From: Pseudomonadota bacterium
GTDB lineage: Bacteria; Pseudomonadota; Alphaproteobacteria; Geminicoccales; Geminicoccaceae
Direction of reading: 5' to 3'
Assembly (NCBI GenBank): GCA_030549795.1
Contig: JAUQQO010000057.1
Span: 1-58,088, forward strand
Length of the DNA stretch: 58,088 nucleotides
The notes beneath the pieces were generated by a model. That model searched no databases. It had not been told where the DNA came from and saw only the letters and a program-made list of their open reading frames with translations. Positions 27,172 to 36,391 of the stretch are shown here, in pieces (positions within the stretch are counted from its first letter, which is position 1; each line of letters begins with the position of its first letter). The position numbers and the translations under genes were made by a program.

Positions 27172-27849
27172 ATGGGCCTTTCTTCGACCCTTCGCGCCCT
27201 GACGCTCGCCAGCGCGCTCTTGGCTGCCACTGCCGCCACGGGGGCCGCCCAGCCGCTCACGCTCGGCGAACAGTTCGCGCTGCGCGGCTACACCGGGGCC
27301 GCCATGGGCCAGGTGCTCACCGCCATCATCAAGGCCGAGCGGGTCGGCGTGCTCACCAACCCGTCCTCGATCTGCGGGAGCCTCGTGGGCGCGATCGGCG
27401 CCCAGGTGGTCAGCACCAGTAAGGCAGCCGATGCTTTCGCAGTAGCGGCACTCGCCAAGCCCGAAGAGGCTGCAACCGCTGTCTCGGCAATCAAGGACCG
27501 CGATGCCATCGCCTTGATCTTCGGCGGCCAGGTGAGCGCCGAAGAGAACTATGCCCTCACCAAAGCGTCGCTCCGCGCCCTCGCCGAGGTCAACTATCAG
27601 GGCGCGCTGTTTTTGCATCTGCGCGTTTGGGTGCCGAAGTTCGCGGAAAAAGCCGCCGCTGAAGATCCCGTGATCGGCAAATATCTCGCTTCGAAGCAGA
27701 ACATCTACACGGTCACGGTGGATGCGCCGAACGGCAAAGCGCTCGTGCATCGGGTGAGCTTCGCCGAGCCGGCCCAGCGCTCGGTCGAGGTCCTGCACCA
27801 GGTGGCGATGAACCCCACCTGGCTCGATCTCTTCAAGCGCGCCATCTAA
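27172..27849 (+). CDS. Secreted protein of unknown function
   Basis: A 225-residue protein with a clear Sec signal peptide (TLRALTLASALLAATAATGAAQP, cleavage near residue 26). The mature part is mixed helix and strand, with one cysteine (PSSICGSLVG), a segment rich in alanine, and a C-terminal strand-rich part (NIYTVTVDAPNGKALVHRVSF). I do not recognise the family. AAGGGAGG precedes the ATG, and a strong intrinsic terminator follows 24 bases after the stop, so it is a single-gene transcript with its own promoter region. That organisation suggests a well-expressed, individually regulated periplasmic protein. Confidence 0.85.
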   Translation: MGLSSTLRALTLASALLAATAATGAAQPLTLGEQFALRGYTGAAMGQVLTAIIKAERVGVLTNPSSICGSLVGAIGAQVVSTSKAADAFAVAALAKPEEAATAVSAIKDRDAIALIFGGQVSAEENYALTKASLRALAEVNYQGALFLHLRVWVPKFAEKAAAEDPVIGKYLASKQNIYTVTVDAPNGKALVHRVSFAEPAQRSVEVLHQVAMNPTWLDLFKRAI

Positions 27850-27872
27850 GCGCGACCCGAGCCATCCGCGCA

Positions 27873-27904
27873 GGCCGCGTCTCAAGGCGCGGCCTTTCTT
27901 TCTC
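27873..27904 (+). terminator. Rho-independent terminator
   Basis: GGCCGCG at 27873-27879 pairs with CGCGGCC at 27888-27894 around an 8-base loop, followed at once by TTTCTTTCTT. It closes the transcript of the secreted-protein gene and is the clearest intrinsic terminator in the window. Confidence 0.85.
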
Positions 27905-28031
27905 AGTTTCGTTCTTCGCTCTTTAATGCGAAGAGCAGAGGTGGCGCTAACGCTCGGCGCAACGGGCCAACGGAGCTGGCCAGATTCAAGGCTCGGCGGT
28001 CGCCGGGGACCGATCGGCGGCGAGGAACGTG

Positions 28032-29318
28032 ATGGCAGTCGGTACAGCCGCGCAACTGGAAGAACGGATCGAAGCGGTGTTGGGCGAGCGCGCGCTCGCT
28101 CGGCTGCGCCGGCGGCGATGGCTCCTGCGCCTGTTGCTCACCCTCTTCGCCCTCGGCCTCGTCGCGGCGACCGCTTGGTGGCTCACTCGGCCGACCGGCG
28201 CAGACATCCGCTGGGTTACCGCACCGGCCCGCCTCGGCGCGCTCACCGTCGTCGTCACCGCCACCGGCACGGTGCAGCCGCGTCGGCTCGTGGAAGTCTC
28301 AAGCGAACTCTCAGGCATCGTGCGGGAGGTGTTCGTCGACTTCAACAGCCCGGTGCGCAAGGGTCAGCTCTTGGCCCGACTGGATACCGCGCGAATGGAA
28401 GCGCGCCTGGCGAGCGCACGGGCGCGGCTGCAGGCGGCACGCGCGCGCGTGCTCGAAGCCGAGGCGACGCTCTTCGAGCGCGCCCGTGAGCTCGCCCGCA
28501 AGCGCGAGCTCGTCGCGCGCCGCGTCGCCCCGCCTTCCGAATTCGATCTCGCCGAGACCGCGCACGAGCGAGCCAAAGCGGCGCTCGAGAGTGCCAAAGC
28601 CGACGTTGCGGTGGCCGAAGCCGAACTGCGCCTCGCGGAAGTCGACCTCGAAAAAGCCACTATCGTCTCCCCCATCGACGGGGTGGTGCTGCACCGGAAC
28701 GTCGATCCGGGGCAGACCGTGGCCGCCACACTGCAAGCCCCGCGGCTGTTCGTGATCGCCGAGGATCTCACGCAGATGGAAGTGCAGGTGGACGTCGATG
28801 AGGCGGATGTCGGGCGCGTTCGCCCGGGTCAGTCTGCGACCTTCACCGTCGATGCCTGGCCCGAGCGCAAATTTCCCGCCATCATCCGCGACGTCCGCTT
28901 CGCCTCGGAGATCCAGGCCGGTGTCGTGACCTATAAGGCGATCTTGGAGGTCGACAACCGCGATCTCGCGCTGCGCCCCGGCATGACGGCGACGGCTGAG
29001 ATCGCGGTCGAGCGGATCGACGAGGCGGTGCTCGTGCCCAATGCCGCGCTGCGCTTTACCCCGCCTGTGAGCGAGTCCTCCGAGCAACGGCCGGGGCTGT
29101 TGCGGGCGCTGATGCCCATGATGCCGCGCTTTCGTCAAGCGAGCCGGCCGGAAGAGACGGGACCATCGCGCACGCTTTGGGTCTTGCGCGGCGATCGCCC
29201 GGAGCCGGTACGGGTCGAGATCGGGCCCACGGACGGGCGCGAGACGGTGATCCGAAGCGGGCTCGAGCCGGGAGCGCGGGTGATCACCGAGGCTCTTTTG
29301 CCCCGCCGCATGAGCTGA
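28032..29318 (+). CDS. Periplasmic adaptor (membrane fusion protein) of MacA type
   Basis: A 428-residue HlyD/MacA-like adaptor that would bridge an inner-membrane exporter and an outer-membrane channel. One membrane segment lies at about 34-54 (LLRLLLTLFALGLVAATAWWL). The barrel-sandwich halves flank a coiled-coil hairpin at about 120-205 (many ELARKRELVARR and AELRLAEVDLEKA units), and VLHRNVDPGQTV marks the second lipoyl half. GAGGA lies five bases before the ATG at 28032; a GTG immediately upstream is in frame. The stop overlaps the next ATG by one base. Together with the two ABC genes it makes a MacAB-type unit; no TolC-like gene is in the window. Confidence 0.9.
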   Translation: MAVGTAAQLEERIEAVLGERALARLRRRRWLLRLLLTLFALGLVAATAWWLTRPTGADIRWVTAPARLGALTVVVTATGTVQPRRLVEVSSELSGIVREVFVDFNSPVRKGQLLARLDTARMEARLASARARLQAARARVLEAEATLFERARELARKRELVARRVAPPSEFDLAETAHERAKAALESAKADVAVAEAELRLAEVDLEKATIVSPIDGVVLHRNVDPGQTVAATLQAPRLFVIAEDLTQMEVQVDVDEADVGRVRPGQSATFTVDAWPERKFPAIIRDVRFASEIQAGVVTYKAILEVDNRDLALRPGMTATAEIAVERIDEAVLVPNAALRFTPPVSESSEQRPGLLRALMPMMPRFRQASRPEETGPSRTLWVLRGDRPEPVRVEIGPTDGRETVIRSGLEPGARVITEALLPRRMS

Positions 29319-30022
29319 TGGCCGAAGCGTTGAGCCCCCTTCTCGAACTGCGCGCGGTGAGCCGGGTCTACGGCCATGGTGCGGCGGCCGTGCGCGCCCT
29401 CGATGGCGTCGATCTCGCCGTGCGGGCCGGGGAATTCGTGGCGATCACCGGACCTTCGGGCTCGGGGAAGTCGACCGTGATGAACATCTTGGGCTGCCTC
29501 GATCGGCCGAGCTCGGGCAGCTACTGCTTCGCCGGCCGCCCGCTCGAGAAGGCCCCGCGCGAGGTCCTGGCGCTCGTACGCCGGCACTTCATCGGCTTCG
29601 TCTTCCAGGGCTTCAACCTCTTGCCCCGCACGAGCGCGCTCGAGAACGTCGAGCTGCCCCTTGTGTACCGGGGCCTGCCGGCAGCGGAGCGGCGGGCGCG
29701 GGCGCAAGCAGCCCTTGCCCGCGTCGGCCTTGCCGATCGCGCCCGCCATACGGTGTCGGAGCTCTCGGGCGGCCAGCAGCAACGGGTGGCGATCGCCCGC
29801 GCGCTCGTAAGCGAACCGCTTGTGCTGCTGGCCGATGAACCCACGGGCAACCTCGACAGCAAGACGAGCCACGAGATCATGGCGCTTTTGTGCACCCTCA
29901 ACCGCAGCGGGCTTACCATCGTGCTGGTTACCCACGAAGCCGACATCGCCGCCTATGCCCAGCGCGAGCTGCGCTTTGTGGACGGCCGCATCGTCGCCGA
30001 TCTCGCGCGCGGGAGCGGCTGA
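29318..30022 (+). CDS. ABC transporter ATP-binding protein (MacB/LolD type)
   Basis: A 234-residue ABC ATPase with Walker [10 protein letters not shown], the Q-loop [22 protein letters not shown], signature LSGGQQQR and Walker [13 protein letters not shown]. The phrase [19 protein letters not shown] is typical of the MacB/LolD family, which drives export or extraction of substrates from the inner membrane. The start is ATG at 29318, overlapping the adaptor stop; its stop overlaps the permease start in the same way. An in-frame extension upstream is shadow sequence. Confidence 0.94.
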   Translation: MAEALSPLLELRAVSRVYGHGAAAVRALDGVDLAVRAGEFVAITGPSGSGKSTVMNILGCLDRPSSGSYCFAGRPLEKAPREVLALVRRHFIGFVFQGFNLLPRTSALENVELPLVYRGLPAAERRARAQAALARVGLADRARHTVSELSGGQQQRVAIARALVSEPLVLLADEPTGNLDSKTSHEIMALLCTLNRSGLTIVLVTHEADIAAYAQRELRFVDGRIVADLARGSG

Positions 30023-31227
30023 TGCTCGCCGAAGCGCTGCGCTTGGCCTTGCGCGCCATCCGCCGCAACGCGCTGCGCTCGTTTTTGACCGTGCTCGGGA
30101 TCGTGATCGGGGTGGCGGCGGTGATCGCCATGGTCACGATCGGTCGCGGTACGCAGGCGCGCGTTACCGCCGATCTCGCGCGGCTCGGCACCAACGTGCT
30201 GTTCATCCTGCCCGGCCAGGTCGGGCCGGGGCGCGCGAGCGTCGCGGCGCGCCCCTTCAGCGACCGCGACGTGCTCGCGATCCGCGAGCAGCTCACGGGG
30301 CTGAAAGCCGTGGCTCCGGTCGCGCAGCTACCGGCAACCGTGACGTACGGCGGCCACAGCCGCATCACCACGGTCACCGGAACCGACAACGCGCTTTTCG
30401 CCGTGCAGGACTGGGCGCTCGAGGCCGGCCGCTTTTTCTTGGAAGGAGAGATCCGGGCCGGGCGCAGCGTGTGCATTTTGGGCACGACCGTAAAAAACGC
30501 GCTGTTCGGCGAGCGTGATCCGATCGGTCAAACCATCCGCGTCAAAAAGGTGCCCTGCGAGGTCGTAGGCGTGCTCGAATCCAAAGGCCAGTCGAGCTTC
30601 GGCACAGACCTCGACGACACGGTGGTGATGCCGTTGCGCGTCTTCCAGCGGCGGCTTTCCGGCAATACCGAGATCCCGCGCATCTACGTGGCGGCAAAAG
30701 AGGGAACCGACACCGCGCGGGTGCAAGCGGAGCTCGAGCGGCTGCTGCGCGAGCGGCGCAAGATCGGCCCGGGCGAAGAGGACGATTTCTCGGTGCGGGA
30801 TATGCGCGAGCTCGTGCGCACCGTGCAGGCGACGAGCTCGGCCTTGACCGCCGTGCTCGGCTTCGTTGCCGCCGTGAGCCTCATCGTGGGCGGGATCGGC
30901 ATCATGAACATCATGTTGGTCTCGGTCACCGAGCGCACGCGCGAGATCGGCATTCGCCTCGCCATCGGCGCGCTCGAGGGCCAGGTGATGGCGCAGTTCC
31001 TCGTCGAAGCGGTGGTGCTCTCGGCCGTGGGCGGGGTAATCGGGGTGATCCTCGGTCTTACGGTGGCCTGGGCGGTGACGGAAGCCCTTTCCGTCCCCTT
31101 CCGCATCGATCCCGCGGTACTCGCGGGAGCCTTCGCCTTCTCGGCGGTGATCGGCGTGCTCTTCGGCTTTTTGCCCGCCCGCCGGGCGGCACGGCTGGAT
31201 CCGATCGAGGCGCTCAGGCGCGAGTAA
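30022..31227 (+). CDS. ABC transporter permease (MacB-like, FtsX domain)
   Basis: A 401-residue permease with the MacB topology: one N-terminal helix at about 20-42 (LRSFLTVLGIVIGVAAVIAM), a periplasmic MacB_PCD domain of about 230 residues, then three C-terminal helices (SLIVGGIGIMNIML, VVLSAVGGVIGVILGLTVAW, and the last near 375). The terminal RRAARLDPIEALRRE is characteristic. Unlike E. coli MacB, the ATPase is a separate gene here. It follows the ATPase gene with a one-base overlap (TGATG) and ends the operon. The substrate could be a macrolide, peptide or lipid and is not indicated. Confidence 0.93.
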   Translation: MLAEALRLALRAIRRNALRSFLTVLGIVIGVAAVIAMVTIGRGTQARVTADLARLGTNVLFILPGQVGPGRASVAARPFSDRDVLAIREQLTGLKAVAPVAQLPATVTYGGHSRITTVTGTDNALFAVQDWALEAGRFFLEGEIRAGRSVCILGTTVKNALFGERDPIGQTIRVKKVPCEVVGVLESKGQSSFGTDLDDTVVMPLRVFQRRLSGNTEIPRIYVAAKEGTDTARVQAELERLLRERRKIGPGEEDDFSVRDMRELVRTVQATSSALTAVLGFVAAVSLIVGGIGIMNIMLVSVTERTREIGIRLAIGALEGQVMAQFLVEAVVLSAVGGVIGVILGLTVAWAVTEALSVPFRIDPAVLAGAFAFSAVIGVLFGFLPARRAARLDPIEALRRE

Positions 31228-31415
31228 GACGACGAGCGCATTAGCTGCGGGCGCACGCCCCACGGGCACGCTCGTGTCGTAGGGTGTGCGCGATCGCGAC
31301 CGCCGCGGCGGCTTCGAGCACAACTGGAAAAAGCCGCGAGACGCGCGCGCCTGGGGTTGCCCTGCCCACCCCGATCTCGCCAAAAATGGACCGGGACGCA
31401 GGAGCCATGGGGCGC

Positions 31416-32312
31416 ATGCGCACGATTCTGGTCGGTACCGATTTCTCCACCCGTTCCGATCGCGCCCTGCGGCGCGCCGTGCTGCTCGCGCGGACGCTCA
31501 ACGCCGAGCTCGTACTCGTCCACGTCGTCGATCCCGATCGCCCGCGGCGGCTCGTCGATGCCGAAGCGCGCGAAGCCGAGGCGCTGCTCGCAGAGCTCGC
31601 CGAAACAGCCTGCGCGGTCGATCAAATCGGCTGTCGTTACGTGCTGCGCTATGGTGAAGCCTTCGAGGGCATCCTCGCCGCGGCTGAAGAAAGTCGAGCC
31701 GAGCTCGTGGTGCTCGGTCCGCCGCGCCGGCAGCTGTTGCGCGGGGTGATCCGCGGCACCACGGTCGAGCGGGTGATCCGCTCGGCCGTCCGGCCGGTCG
31801 TGGTCGCCAATGGCGTGCCCGCCGGCCCCTACCGGCGGATCCTCTTCACAACCGACCTCTCGCCCGGTGCGGCGAGTGCTGCCGAGGCGATCCGCCGCCT
31901 CGATTTGGAGCGCGCGAGCGCGATCCTCGCCGTCCACGTCTTTCCCTTCGCGGCTGCCAATCTGCTCGTGCGAACGCCCCTCGGAGCCGACGCGATCGAG
32001 CCCTTGCGGGCCCAAGAGCGGCGCGAGGCTGCCGCGCGCCTCGCCCGGTTCCTCAAAGAGGTCCAGCTCGTTCGCGCCCATCGGCTGGTGCTCGCGGGCG
32101 AACGACCGGTTGTCGATCTGTTGCTCGAGGCGGCGGCGCGGGTGCGCGCCGATCTCCTCGTCGTTGCCACCCGCGGCCGCGTGGGGCTCGGCAAGGTGCT
32201 GCTTGGAAGCGTCGCCGAGGAACTCTTACGGCGCGCCGAAGTCGACCTTTTGGCCGTGCCGCCGGAGGCAGCGCCGAGCGGAGCTCAAGCGCCCTTGGAA
32301 ACATCGCTGTGA
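31416..32312 (+). CDS. Tandem-domain universal stress protein
   Basis: A 298-residue protein with two Usp domains. Each opens with a strand and hydrophilic loop (RTILVGTDFSTRSDRALRRA and RRILFTTDLSPGAASAAEA). The second keeps the ATP-binding pattern G-x2-G-x9-G-S (RGRVGLGKVLLGSVAEELL); the first has LGPPRRQLLRGVIRGTTVERV, which is less conserved. The start at 31416 is chosen because GCAGGAG precedes it; ATGs at 31407 and 31386 are in frame and possible. Its stop overlaps the start of the antiporter gene by four bases, which ties it to cation transport; UspA-family proteins are known partners of transporters. Confidence 0.88.
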   Translation: MRTILVGTDFSTRSDRALRRAVLLARTLNAELVLVHVVDPDRPRRLVDAEAREAEALLAELAETACAVDQIGCRYVLRYGEAFEGILAAAEESRAELVVLGPPRRQLLRGVIRGTTVERVIRSAVRPVVVANGVPAGPYRRILFTTDLSPGAASAAEAIRRLDLERASAILAVHVFPFAAANLLVRTPLGADAIEPLRAQERREAAARLARFLKEVQLVRAHRLVLAGERPVVDLLLEAAARVRADLLVVATRGRVGLGKVLLGSVAEELLRRAEVDLLAVPPEAAPSGAQAPLETSL

Positions 32313-34024
32313 GCGCGCTCGCCTTGGGCTCGGTGTTCGCCGAAATCGCCGCCCTTTTGGGCCTCGCTGCGCTCGTTGGCCTCGTCGGCTTCGCACTGCG
32401 CCAGCCGCTCGTGGTCAGCTTTATCGTGGTGGGCGTCCTCGCGGGTCCGGCGGGCATCGGCCTTGTGCGCGCGACCGACGAAGTTGAGGTGTTCGCCGAG
32501 CTCGGCGTTGCGCTGTTGCTCTTTCTCGTCGGGCTCAAGCTCGATCTCGGGCTTGTGCGCGCGCTCGGCACCGTGGCGCTCGCAACCGGCCTCGGCCAAG
32601 TGCTCTTTACTGCCTTGTTCGGCTTTCTCATCGGCCTCGCTTTCGCCATGCCGCCCCTTGAGGCCTTCTATGTCGCGGTGGCGCTCACCTTTTCGAGCAC
32701 GATCATCATCGTGAAGCTTCTCTCCGACAAACGCGAAATCGATTCGCTTCACGGCCGGGTCGCCCTCGGCTTCCTCATCGTTCAAGACATCGTCGTCGTG
32801 CTTGCGATGATCGTGCTCTCGGCGTTTGGCGTCGGGGCGGCAGCGGAGCATCCCCTAAAAGCTGTGGTCTCGGTGATCGCAGCGGGCGCGTTGTTGTTGG
32901 CCGTGGTCTTGTTGTTCGTGCGCTTCCTCGCCGATCCGTTGACCGAACGGCTCGCCCGCGCGCCCGAACTCTTGCTCTTGTTCGCAGTTGCGCTTGCGGC
33001 ATCGGGTGCGGCGATCGCCGATGGCTTGGGGCTGGGCAAAGAACTCGGCGGGCTTTTGGCCGGTATCGCGCTCGCTTCCACACCCTATCGCGATGCGCTT
33101 TCGGCTCGGCTGTCGCCGTTGCGCGATTTTCTGCTCCTCTTCTTCTTCGTCGCGCTCGGAAGCCGGCTCGATCTCGCACAGATGCGCGCTGATTTTCTTC
33201 AAGCGATGGTTTTTTCGCTCTTCGTGCTCGTCGGCAATCCCTTGATCGTGCTCGCGATCATGGGGGCGATGGGTTTCCGTAAGCGCACCGGTTTTCTGGC
33301 CGGCTTGACGGTTGCTCAGATCAGCGAATTCTCGCTCGTCTTCGTCGCCATGGGTGTTAGCCTCGGTCATGTGAGCGAAGCAGCGCTCGGGCTCACCACG
33401 CTCGTAGGGCTCGTGACGATCGCCGCCTCCACCTACATGATCATTTGGTCGCACGAGCTCTATGCACTCTTGGAACCGTTGTTGCGGCCGTTCGAGCGCA
33501 GGACGACGGTGCGCGAGCCGCCGCTGAAAGACGAGGAGCGCGCGCTGCTGCGCGCCGATGTCGTCTTACTCGGCTATGGCCGCTTCGGTTCGGCTTTGGG
33601 AGCGCGTTTGGCGGCGCGAGGCTTGACCGTCCTCGCCCTCGACTTCGATCCGAGCGTGGTGCGACTCCCCAGCCGAGAAAGGATCGCGATCCTCTTCGGC
33701 GATGCGAGCGACCCCGAGCGCTTGGCGCAGCTCCCGCTTGCCACCGCGCAATGGGTGGTGATCACCGTTCCCGGACTTGCCCCGGGCCTCACGCACGAGG
33801 ACCCGCGCAAGGCAATCCTGCAAGCGTTGCGCGCGTTGGGCTTTACCGGGCGCATTGCGGTGACCGCGCGCAGCCCGGACGAGGAAGGCGAGCTCGCCCG
33901 GCTCGGCGCCGATCTGGTCTTCGCCCCCTTCGACGACGCTGCCGACCGCGCAGTCGAGCTGTTGCTCGGCCAACCCGCGCCCGCGACACCCCGATCCGCC
34001 GCCCTCGCCGCCGAGCCGCCCTAG
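32309..34024 (+). CDS. CPA2-family cation:proton antiporter with TrkA-N domain (KefB/C-like)
   Basis: A 571-residue protein: about twelve membrane segments in residues 5-380 (Na_H_Exchanger fold), then a Rossmann TrkA-N domain starting DVVLLGYGRFGSALGARLAARG near residue 412, with the nucleotide loop GYGRFG. Such proteins exchange K+ or Na+ for H+ and are gated by NAD(H) or glutathione adducts. The start is GTG at 32309 inside the Usp stop. It ends on a CTAG that also supplies the stop of the opposing trkH, so the two K+ genes meet tail to tail. Confidence 0.92.
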   Translation: MSALALGSVFAEIAALLGLAALVGLVGFALRQPLVVSFIVVGVLAGPAGIGLVRATDEVEVFAELGVALLLFLVGLKLDLGLVRALGTVALATGLGQVLFTALFGFLIGLAFAMPPLEAFYVAVALTFSSTIIIVKLLSDKREIDSLHGRVALGFLIVQDIVVVLAMIVLSAFGVGAAAEHPLKAVVSVIAAGALLLAVVLLFVRFLADPLTERLARAPELLLLFAVALAASGAAIADGLGLGKELGGLLAGIALASTPYRDALSARLSPLRDFLLLFFFVALGSRLDLAQMRADFLQAMVFSLFVLVGNPLIVLAIMGAMGFRKRTGFLAGLTVAQISEFSLVFVAMGVSLGHVSEAALGLTTLVGLVTIAASTYMIIWSHELYALLEPLLRPFERRTTVREPPLKDEERALLRADVVLLGYGRFGSALGARLAARGLTVLALDFDPSVVRLPSRERIAILFGDASDPERLAQLPLATAQWVVITVPGLAPGLTHEDPRKAILQALRALGFTGRIAVTARSPDEEGELARLGADLVFAPFDDAADRAVELLLGQPAPATPRSAALAAEPP

Positions 34025-35562
34025 CGCCGCCAGAACGCCGGATGCAGAAGCACCAAAAGGGTGAAGAACTCCAGCCGACCGAGGAACATTGCCGCAGTAA
34101 GGACCCATTTGGCAGCATCTAAGAGCCCAGCGAAATTGCCCGACGGACCGATCGTCGGGCCGAGCCCCGGCCCGACATTGGCAAGGGCCGTCGCCGCGCC
34201 CGAGATCGCGGTAACGAGATCGAGCCCCAAGGCAGACAAGACCACGGTGAACGCCGCCCAGCTGCCGATGAACAGGAAGACGAAGCTCATGACCGCGAAC
34301 ACGAGGTTGGGCTCCACAGCGCGATCACCCCAGCGCACGGCCACCACGCGATTGGGCTGAATGAGTCCGATAAGATAGCTCAGGCTCGCTGACGCCAGGA
34401 TTTGAATACGGAACATCTTGATGCCGCCCGCGGTCGAGCCGGTACACCCACCGAGCGCCGTGAGCATGAGGAAGATCCCGAGTAAGGGCGCACCCCAGTC
34501 CTGCCAGTCTTCGCTCACAAAGCCGGTGGTGGTGAGCACGCTGACAACCGCGAAGAGAGCGGCGCGCAAAGCCGCAAGGGGCTCGCGCGCGCAGGCGAGT
34601 GTGAGCCACGAAGCAATCGCCAAAGCGCCCAAGCCCACCAAGACGAGCAAAAGGCGAGCCTGAGGATCGCGAAAAAACAGATCATGCCGCCCGTAGACAA
34701 GGGCGAGGTAGCGCGAGAACGGAATCGCGCCCAAAAGCATGGTGGCGATGAGGATCCATTCGACGGCGGGGTTGGCGAAAGCGCCGATGGAAGCATCGCG
34801 CGTTGAGAACCCGCCGGTCGAGACCGCCGTCATGGCGTGCACGAGCGCTTCGAACAGGTTCATTCCGGTGGTGTAGAGTGCGAGCGCGCTCGCAACGGTA
34901 AGGATGAGGTAAACGGCGAGAATGCGCGCAGCGAGGTCGGCAGTCGAAGCGAGGAGCTTTTCCGAGCGGTCGGAACTCTCGGTACGGAAGAGCTGCATCC
35001 CGCCTACGCGCAAAAACGGCAGGACGACGAGACCCACCACCACGATCCCAACCCCGCCCAGCCACTGCAACAGGGCCCGCCACAACAAAAGCCCGCGCGG
35101 CGCCGTATCGAGGCCGGTGAGCACGGTCGAACCGGTGGTGGTGAGCCCCGAGACCGTCTCGAATACGGCATCGGTCAAGGACAGATGCGCCGCGCCGAAG
35201 ATAAAGGGCAGAGCACTGAACAAGGAGACGCACAGCCAGCTGCCGGCGGTGAGCAGAAAAGCGGCGCGCAGATCCAGCCTCGGTGTCGGCTGCCGGCTGG
35301 CGAGCGCCAAGGCGACGCCCGTGAACCCGGTGACCGCCGCAGCGCCGGCAAAGCCGCGCCAATCGGGATTGTCGTCGGTGAGATCGACCGCCATCGGCGC
35401 CGTCATCGCAAGCGCGAGCCCGACGAGAAGCCAACCCAGCGCGTGCACCACCGTGGCGCGCGCATCGTCTTGGCCCCAAGACGCACCGCTCACGCTTGGG
35501 CTCGTTCGCATGGTTGGCGCGCGAGACGAGTTCGCACGCGCCACGGACGCACGCGCCGACAT
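34021..35562 (-). CDS. TrkH-type potassium uptake protein
   Basis: A 513-residue K+ channel subunit of the TrkH/KtrB family. The four pore loops with their glycines are visible: VSGLTTTGST, TAVSTGGFS, SVLTTTGFV and STAGGIKMFR. About ten to twelve hydrophobic segments surround them. The start at 35562 follows GAGGG; a later ATG at 35511 would drop 17 polar residues. No trkA gene is present in the window, but the neighbouring antiporter has a TrkA-N domain of its own. The stop codon shares the palindrome CTAG with the antiporter stop. Confidence 0.93.
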   Translation of the reverse strand: MSARASVARANSSRAPTMRTSPSVSGASWGQDDARATVVHALGWLLVGLALAMTAPMAVDLTDDNPDWRGFAGAAAVTGFTGVALALASRQPTPRLDLRAAFLLTAGSWLCVSLFSALPFIFGAAHLSLTDAVFETVSGLTTTGSTVLTGLDTAPRGLLLWRALLQWLGGVGIVVVGLVVLPFLRVGGMQLFRTESSDRSEKLLASTADLAARILAVYLILTVASALALYTTGMNLFEALVHAMTAVSTGGFSTRDASIGAFANPAVEWILIATMLLGAIPFSRYLALVYGRHDLFFRDPQARLLLVLVGLGALAIASWLTLACAREPLAALRAALFAVVSVLTTTGFVSEDWQDWGAPLLGIFLMLTALGGCTGSTAGGIKMFRIQILASASLSYLIGLIQPNRVVAVRWGDRAVEPNLVFAVMSFVFLFIGSWAAFTVVLSALGLDLVTAISGAATALANVGPGLGPTIGPSGNFAGLLDAAKWVLTAAMFLGRLEFFTLLVLLHPAFWRR

Positions 35563-35683
35563 GGTCGATCCCTCAACCGGCACGCAAAGCCGGTCGGGTT
35601 CGCCCCCCCGACCGGCCGCAGAGCGCTGATGCGCGTTGTGCGAGCCGCCGAGCGCTGGCCCGCGCGTGCAACCCCAAACGTGC

Positions 35684-36238
35684 TCAGGCGGCCTGCTTCC
35701 ACTTGATCGAGCAGCCCATCGACGGATACTGCTCGGTGGGACCCCTACCCGTTTCGGCAACGAGTTTCATCGCCTCGAACAGCTCGCGCCGCGCCCCTTC
35801 CACCGGGCTCTTGCCGGAGGCATCCAGCCGGCCCCGATACTGCAACTCAAAATTTGCATTGTAGCCGAAGAAATCCGGGGTGCACACCGCCCCGTAGGCG
35901 CGCGCCACCTCTTGCGTCTCGTCGTGCAGGTAGGGGAAGGGGAACTGCTTCTCTTCCGCCCACCGCTTCATGTTCTCGAAACTGTCTTCGGGATAGGCTT
36001 CGGCGTCGTTGCTGCAGATCGCCACGGTGTTGACGCCGATCGCCTCGAGATCCTTGGCATCACGGATGAGCTTGTCGATGATCGCTTTCACATAGGGGCA
36101 ATGGTTGCACATGAAGACGATCACAAGACCCTTAGGCCCCATGACGTCTTCGAGCCGATACCGTTTGCCGTCCACGCCCGGCAGGTCGAAGGGCTTGGCT
36201 TTCTCGCCGAAATTGCAGATCGGTGCCACCGCCGCCAT
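35684..36238 (-). CDS. Thioredoxin-family protein (peroxiredoxin-like, CNHCP motif)
   Basis: A 184-residue AhpC/TSA-fold protein with the redox motif CNHCPYVK near residue 44 and AVCTPDFFGYN later, which is the usual pattern of this uncharacterised thioredoxin family. The cis-proline follows in CTPDFFG. The start at 36238 is chosen because GGGGAG sits seven bases upstream; the ATG two codons earlier would be too close. It is probably cytosolic, since no signal peptide is apparent. It is divergent from the UMF1-type transporter. Confidence 0.88.
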   Translation of the reverse strand: MAAVAPICNFGEKAKPFDLPGVDGKRYRLEDVMGPKGLVIVFMCNHCPYVKAIIDKLIRDAKDLEAIGVNTVAICSNDAEAYPEDSFENMKRWAEEKQFPFPYLHDETQEVARAYGAVCTPDFFGYNANFELQYRGRLDASGKSPVEGARRELFEAMKLVAETGRGPTEQYPSMGCSIKWKQAA

Positions 36239-36391
36239 CGTCATTCTCCCCTTGCGCAGATTGGCGAAGAACCGACCGAGGAGTGCGATCATGGATGCGC
36301 TCCGCGCCGGATTCGGATCCGAGGCCGCATATGGCGCGAAGGGGCATGCCCGCAAGGGTACAGCGCGCCTTATGAGCGCGGAGTGGGCGCG

